NCBI GenBank assembly: GCA_002697705.1
Contig: NZXL01000044.1
Span: 7,894-18,346, forward strand
Direction: 5' to 3'
DNA from: Methanobacteriota archaeon
GTDB taxonomy: Archaea; Thermoplasmatota; Poseidoniia; Poseidoniales; Poseidoniaceae
Length of the DNA stretch: 10,453 nucleotides
The position numbers were made by a program, and so were the translations under genes. How positions within the stretch are numbered: the stretch's first letter is position 1; each line of letters opens with the position of its first letter. The notes under the pieces are model-generated. The model saw nothing but the letters and a program-made list of their open reading frames with translations, did no database searches and was not told the DNA's origin. Of this stretch, positions 7,501 through 10,453 are shown piece by piece.

Positions 7501-9536
7501 ATATGAAAGACGGTGATTGGACTAAAGTTGGAGAAGAGATGATTCTACAAATTGCTGGTTCGCAATCTAGTTCAGGTTATGAAGAAGTAACATTTGTAAT
7601 CAATGAATCAAGCTCAATTCTTGGAAGTACTCAATTTAGAGCAGAACTACAAGGAGATGGCGTTGAATCTGAGTTTAATCAACACTTCTTTAGTGTTGTA
7701 GTTGATAATGTAAATATTGGTTCACCAGTCAGATTAAATTTAATTTCCAATGAAATAATTTTGGATTTTGTTGGGTTGGATGAAGGTGGACTGTTATTCA
7801 CTACTTTGGATGGAGAATTACATGTTAGGACTATCACCGATTCTTTGTCAGTTCCAGGTCAAGTCAAACTAGCAGATTCTTGGGCTGGTGAATTGGCGGT
7901 ATTGAAGACGGAAAATGGACTTGTACAAGCAGCTTGGACTGAAAATAAATTAAGCCAATCCGGTTATCTATTAACTGATATTTCTATGACTTCCATTACA
8001 AGTTCAGGAGAAACAACTTCGATTCAAAGCCACATGACTCCAATCAAACTTTCAGAAGGAAGGTATTGGGGGCTCGCTCTTACTCAAAATGATGAAAGAA
8101 TGGTTCTCGCCGGATACCACAGAGATATTGCAACTGGCGGTTCTTGGCAAGATTCTACCTCGATTTTTGTCATGATTTCTGATACCCCACAAGTAGAAAG
8201 TTCTTGGAGCCTCAGTAATGTCCTATACAATATTGATATCAAACCATCAGAAGGAGATTCTTTAGCAATCTCACTGGGTGATGAGAATTTACATATTCTA
8301 TACCAGGAAATACGAGATGATGTTTCAGGAATTGAGAGAGTTGGATTGATGTATGCTCATGGTAAAGAGTGGATGTCTTCATGGTCATTCCAATATTCAG
8401 TTGGCGATGATGCTAGCCACGCTCAACTAGAGACCATTCAAGAAAATGACAGAGATATTTTGATTGCTTCTTGGATTGAGGGTAGCGGTTCCTCATCAAA
8501 AATAGCGTATGCAGTTACAGATAATGCTTGGTCTGTAGACGAGCCATCTTACTTTGATGCACAAGGTGCTAATAATTTACAACTTAATTCAGATGGAGAT
8601 AACATTCGTGTACTATTTGATGAAATCAATGTTTACGGGCCAATGACCAGGTATGGGACGGTGAGTGATAGCGGCAATGGTATGGAATTTGCAATGTCGA
8701 ATATGATCTCTGAAGGATTTATTTTAGGTTATGCTGGATTAGGTCAAGATGGAATAATCGTATTATCTTCCAGTAGTGGTGTTCTTTCATTACGAAGCGT
8801 AGCATCTCTTGAAGCAGAAGAGGTTCCAGATTCTTCAAAGTCCTTCATAGATTCACTACTTGCGCCATTGCCAGGTGATAGACAAACCCAAAAAATAATC
8901 CTTGGAGTATCAGTATTTGTTATGGTCATATTATTGGCTGGATTAGTGATTTCAGTACGTTCACTTCGTCGAGAAAAAGAAGAAGAATTAATCATCCAAA
9001 GTCAAGTTGATGACGATGGTGTTGAAATCATGGTAGACATTGAAGATGATGATGGCGAATTAGCAATAAACCTAGATTCAGAGGAATTAGTAGTTCAATC
9101 ATCGATTGAAATTAAACCTGAGAATGAATTGAAAGAAGATAAAGAGACAACTCTTGCAGAGGACCTTGAGACAAAGGCGGAATCCGGCCAAGGAAATAGT
9201 CGATTAGATCGTAGAATGAAGCGTAAACAACAAAGAGAGATCGCTGAGATTACTGAAAAGATATTATCCAACCCTCCCAGTGTTGCGAATTTGCCACCAT
9301 TAGATGCAACACTTCCTCCTTTAGATGCAGAACTTGACTTGCCCACACTTCCGGCTCTACCACCAGTAGGTAGCGATGGAGTATTACCTCCACTAGGCAA
9401 CCTTCCTCCAATTGCCGGAATGCCGACACCTCAGCGTGAAGTCAGTTGTACTGAGTGTTCCGCTAAATTCACAGTCAAAGACATGATGCTGAGAAAAACA
9501 AACTGTCCAATTTGTTCATCGGTTGTAAATCTATAG
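4551..9536 (+). CDS. Giant membrane-anchored secreted subtilase (peptidase S8) with CARDB-like repeats and cytoplasmic zinc ribbon
   Basis: Residues are counted from 4551 (1661 in all). The ATG at 4575 is a likely true start, since GGGGAAGG precedes it. A signal peptide with hydrophobic core at about 21-37 is followed by an I9-like pro-region (about 133-210). The S8 domain is intact: Asp247 in ILDTGVD, His305 in GHGTHVAG, oxyanion Asn421 in MGNDG and Ser517 in GTSMATP. It has Asp-rich inserts (DDIDDEPDAD near 258) that may bind calcium. Next come two Ig-like beta domains (about 609-712 and 718-812), two CARDB-like domains (about 840-940 and 945-1053), and a long beta-rich, propeller-like region (about 1065-1430). 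A membrane helix at 1448-1470 is followed by arginines, so the last 190 residues should be cytoplasmic. They comprise an acidic stretch, a basic helix, LPPLDA repeats and a zinc ribbon (C1633, C1636, C1652, C1655). It probably degrades external protein or peptide at the cell surface; substrate unknown. Confidence 0.9.
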   Translation: MLHAMGKEMNRTLNGAKMQRTAFLIVMIFLVSDMSSFGVNANSNDQVIEVTQKTHESPILVEGLPPLMCGEDLCERPLRTDLRTTQPASEANEWWLSYGPDLDWNGMDDRLQRVLAGQESISPTSIIGEDGRKTVAIVVDYAWHPGQAEADELEQVLRSHSWIGQENDAWFQTLDSVDSIVIDKVPVSALMDIYHLEGVVVIEMQNVMIPFNNIASKATRSYPSDVYSASAYERDYTGDGVVIAILDTGVDNEHRSLNDFDDIDDEPDADNPTSYDDHKWVGGYDATSTASNPDGTQDPDDGQGHGTHVAGSALGTGDASRVHTGTAPGAYLVDIKVLTDAGGTNSQYSLNGIQWMINNANKDWGHNSSVDGIQIGSMSFGSVSSPLNPGDEGDNGTGTEARLVNNATIDQNIVCVIAMGNDGTKRVPSPASADYGLSVAAASDFGTVNRTDDGIASYSNFGPRLSDGDDDDWDELKPDIASFGSNIISATAATGTSIPGAPRPEADSDYDEKDGTSMATPIASGVVATVIEANPSLDALEIRDIIRNSSEIQQDKASETSVSNRWNDKWGFGLIDASCAIDMALNKPCTPLEGGVIAPPPTGNGSGDHVDISQPTNGSWWMEGNRVTISGTTNVPEGVEYDQIQVNIVQHLESGNTKELKPWTIAGGDVDEWSLDVTIKSDWIELDEDYVLVSVRAVDTETEAESAIDFRVINLARMGITLASPVVGTSLQGNVDFSGTVEGVEHDYIEFKIDSGDWEFAMSLPELEVGNQDWSFSWDSREVPDGSTRLSFRMVNESGLKTDDVRRTFTIDNQPAAPDFIFTGVVEIKDEVGLPMQSAVAGSALTVDFTIANVGDLDVNDVFVRLDAPGSDSEIYPSEATIGSLKEGDSREITLYWWATEVGVHEVIISIDPSNIHSDIKRDDNTYSFNFEVTERPVEPTLRFMAGAVKTFPAIPAPDISYNINVRVDNLGQTDANNLMMKLYMKDGDWTKVGEEMILQIAGSQSSSGYEEVTFVINESSSILGSTQFRAELQGDGVESEFNQHFFSVVVDNVNIGSPVRLNLISNEIILDFVGLDEGGLLFTTLDGELHVRTITDSLSVPGQVKLADSWAGELAVLKTENGLVQAAWTENKLSQSGYLLTDISMTSITSSGETTSIQSHMTPIKLSEGRYWGLALTQNDERMVLAGYHRDIATGGSWQDSTSIFVMISDTPQVESSWSLSNVLYNIDIKPSEGDSLAISLGDENLHILYQEIRDDVSGIERVGLMYAHGKEWMSSWSFQYSVGDDASHAQLETIQENDRDILIASWIEGSGSSSKIAYAVTDNAWSVDEPSYFDAQGANNLQLNSDGDNIRVLFDEINVYGPMTRYGTVSDSGNGMEFAMSNMISEGFILGYAGLGQDGIIVLSSSSGVLSLRSVASLEAEEVPDSSKSFIDSLLAPLPGDRQTQKIILGVSVFVMVILLAGLVISVRSLRREKEEELIIQSQVDDDGVEIMVDIEDDDGELAINLDSEELVVQSSIEIKPENELKEDKETTLAEDLETKAESGQGNSRLDRRMKRKQQREIAEITEKILSNPPSVANLPPLDATLPPLDAELDLPTLPALPPVGSDGVLPPLGNLPPIAGMPTPQREVSCTECSAKFTVKDMMLRKTNCPICSSVVNL
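9291..9332 (+). repeat. Tandem heptad LPPLDAx repeat in the subtilase tail
   Basis: Two adjacent seven-codon units encode LPPLDAT (residues 1581-1587) and LPPLDAE (1588-1594). Looser copies follow (LPALPPV, LPPLGN, LPPIAG) up to about residue 1622. The two units share protein sequence but differ at several third codon positions, so the repeat is old or under protein-level selection rather than a recent slippage event. It probably forms an extended polyproline-type linker carrying the terminal zinc ribbon. Confidence 0.7.
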
Positions 9537-9540
9537 GTGA
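9536..9540 (+). promoter_or_regulatory. Shine-Dalgarno GGTGA for glmS, overlapping the subtilase stop codon
   Basis: The G of the subtilase TAG is the first base of GGTGA, five bases before the glmS ATG at 9546. GGTGA matches the archaeal anti-Shine-Dalgarno well and fixes the glmS start. With only nine bases between the genes, the two are very likely on one mRNA and may be coupled in translation. Confidence 0.75.
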
Positions 9541-9545
9541 AATAA

Positions 9546-10453
9546 ATGTGTGGAATTTTTGCTTATATGGGTGCTAAATTAGCGACACCAATTTTGGTTG
9601 AAGGACTTAGACGCCTAGAATATCGAGGCTACGACTCTGCTGGGATAGCAGTTAAAAACGAATCTTTTTCAGTGTACAAGAAAGTCGGTAAAGTTTCAGA
9701 ATTACAATCAATACTCCCTAGTAATATTCCAGGCAATGTAGGTATCGCCCACACAAGGTGGGCAACTCATGGAGTAGTTTCTGATGAAAACGCACATCCA
9801 CATGCATCAGTATCTGGCGATGTGATAATAGTTCACAATGGAATTATTGAAAATTCACGTACCCTTAGGACATTACTCGAAAGGAAAGGAATTTCTCTCA
9901 GTAGTGAAACAGATTCGGAAACAATTGCTCACATACTCGATTATGAATTATCTAGAGATAATAACCCAACAGCAGCAATGCACCGAACGATTTCAAAATT
10001 ACATGGGACATGGGGAATTTGTGCTATTTTCCTCCATCATGATGTCATGGTATGCGCAAGAAATGGCTCACCACTGATTATCGGCAAAGGTGATAATGAG
10101 ATGTTTATTTCAAGTGACCAGCATGCATTGACAACCCATACACAAAGAGTGGTATTTTTGGAAGATGGAGATATTGCAACATTGACTTCAGATTCTATCG
10201 TTATGAGTTCTTTGACTGGGAGCAATAAGGAAGCCAACATTACTGTTCTTGAAGATGAATGGGGAGAAGCTGAGATGGGCGACTTCCCACATTTCATGTT
10301 GAAAGAAATATTTGAGCAGCCCGATGCGCTTCGTCATTGTATCAGTGGCAGACTAGACCGCGTTAGGGGTAATGGCCGACTTGGTGGGTTGAAATTATCG
10401 CCTCTAGAATTATCAAAACTACCACATGTTCGATTACTTGGTTGTGGAACTGC
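9546..10453 (+). CDS. glmS: Glutamine--fructose-6-phosphate aminotransferase (isomerizing), 5' part
   Basis: The window holds the first 302 codons of roughly 600. GlmS makes glucosamine-6-phosphate from fructose-6-phosphate and glutamine, the first step toward UDP-GlcNAc and related surface or glycan sugars. The N-terminal glutaminase is complete: Cys2 (nucleophile after Met removal) in MCGIF, YRGYDSAG (26-33), HTRWATHG (69-76), HNGIIEN (97-103) and TDSET (122-126). The linker motif FPHFMLKEI (247-255) and EQP lead into the isomerase, whose first SIS motif LGCGT lies at the edge. The ATG at 9546 is set by the nearby GGTGA and by the need for Cys at position 2. It follows the subtilase gene by nine bases. 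No glmS ribozyme or other leader is possible in so short a gap. No defects are visible in the part seen. Confidence 0.96.
   Translation, partial: MCGIFAYMGAKLATPILVEGLRRLEYRGYDSAGIAVKNESFSVYKKVGKVSELQSILPSNIPGNVGIAHTRWATHGVVSDENAHPHASVSGDVIIVHNGIIENSRTLRTLLERKGISLSSETDSETIAHILDYELSRDNNPTAAMHRTISKLHGTWGICAIFLHHDVMVCARNGSPLIIGKGDNEMFISSDQHALTTHTQRVVFLEDGDIATLTSDSIVMSSLTGSNKEANITVLEDEWGEAEMGDFPHFMLKEIFEQPDALRHCISGRLDRVRGNGRLGGLKLSPLELSKLPHVRLLGCGT

Noticed and set aside
9095..9400. Minus-strand open frame of 101 codons opposite the subtilase tail.
   Set aside because: It is antisense to the LPPL/zinc-ribbon coding region, has low-complexity Gly/Ser content mirroring the Pro-rich repeats, and has no start signal or family resemblance.

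Overview
The window looks like archaeal chromosome from a moderately AT-rich genome. The closest fit I can suggest is a marine Thermoplasmatota lineage such as Marine Group II (Candidatus Poseidoniales). That suggestion rests on an NMD3-type ribosome factor (archaea and eukaryotes only), a GGTGA ribosome binding site, and a very large membrane-anchored secreted subtilase with a cytoplasmic zinc ribbon. It is an inference from gene content, not a phylogenetic placement.

Minus strand, read from about 3350 down to 1: a cytochrome c maturation (system I) cluster. It starts with an ABC ATPase fused to a short CcmB-like membrane domain, followed by CcmC and a CcmD-like small membrane protein. The first three genes overlap or abut, so they probably form one transcript. 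NMD3 follows after about 40-50 bases, and its stop overlaps by ATGA the start of a further gene that runs off the left edge. CcmE, CcmF and the thiol-handling Ccm proteins are not in the window.

Plus strand, from about 3431 to the right edge: a rhomboid intramembrane serine protease with a soluble C-terminal tail, a short intergenic gap with a strong hairpin, and a 1661-residue secreted subtilase. The subtilase carries Ig-like/CARDB-like repeats, a propeller-like region, one C-terminal membrane helix and a cytoplasmic tail. The 5' half of glmS (glucosamine-6-phosphate synthase) follows, with a ribosome binding site that overlaps the subtilase stop codon.

The two halves diverge from an 82-base gap at 3349-3430. 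The most unusual items are the CcmA-CcmB fusion, the side-by-side membrane proteases that both end in cytoplasmic Cys-rich knuckles, the identical 12-base sequence at the starts of both protease genes, and the multi-domain layout of the subtilase. There are no CRISPR arrays, insertion sequences or RNA genes that I can support, and no gene-free stretch longer than about 100 bases.
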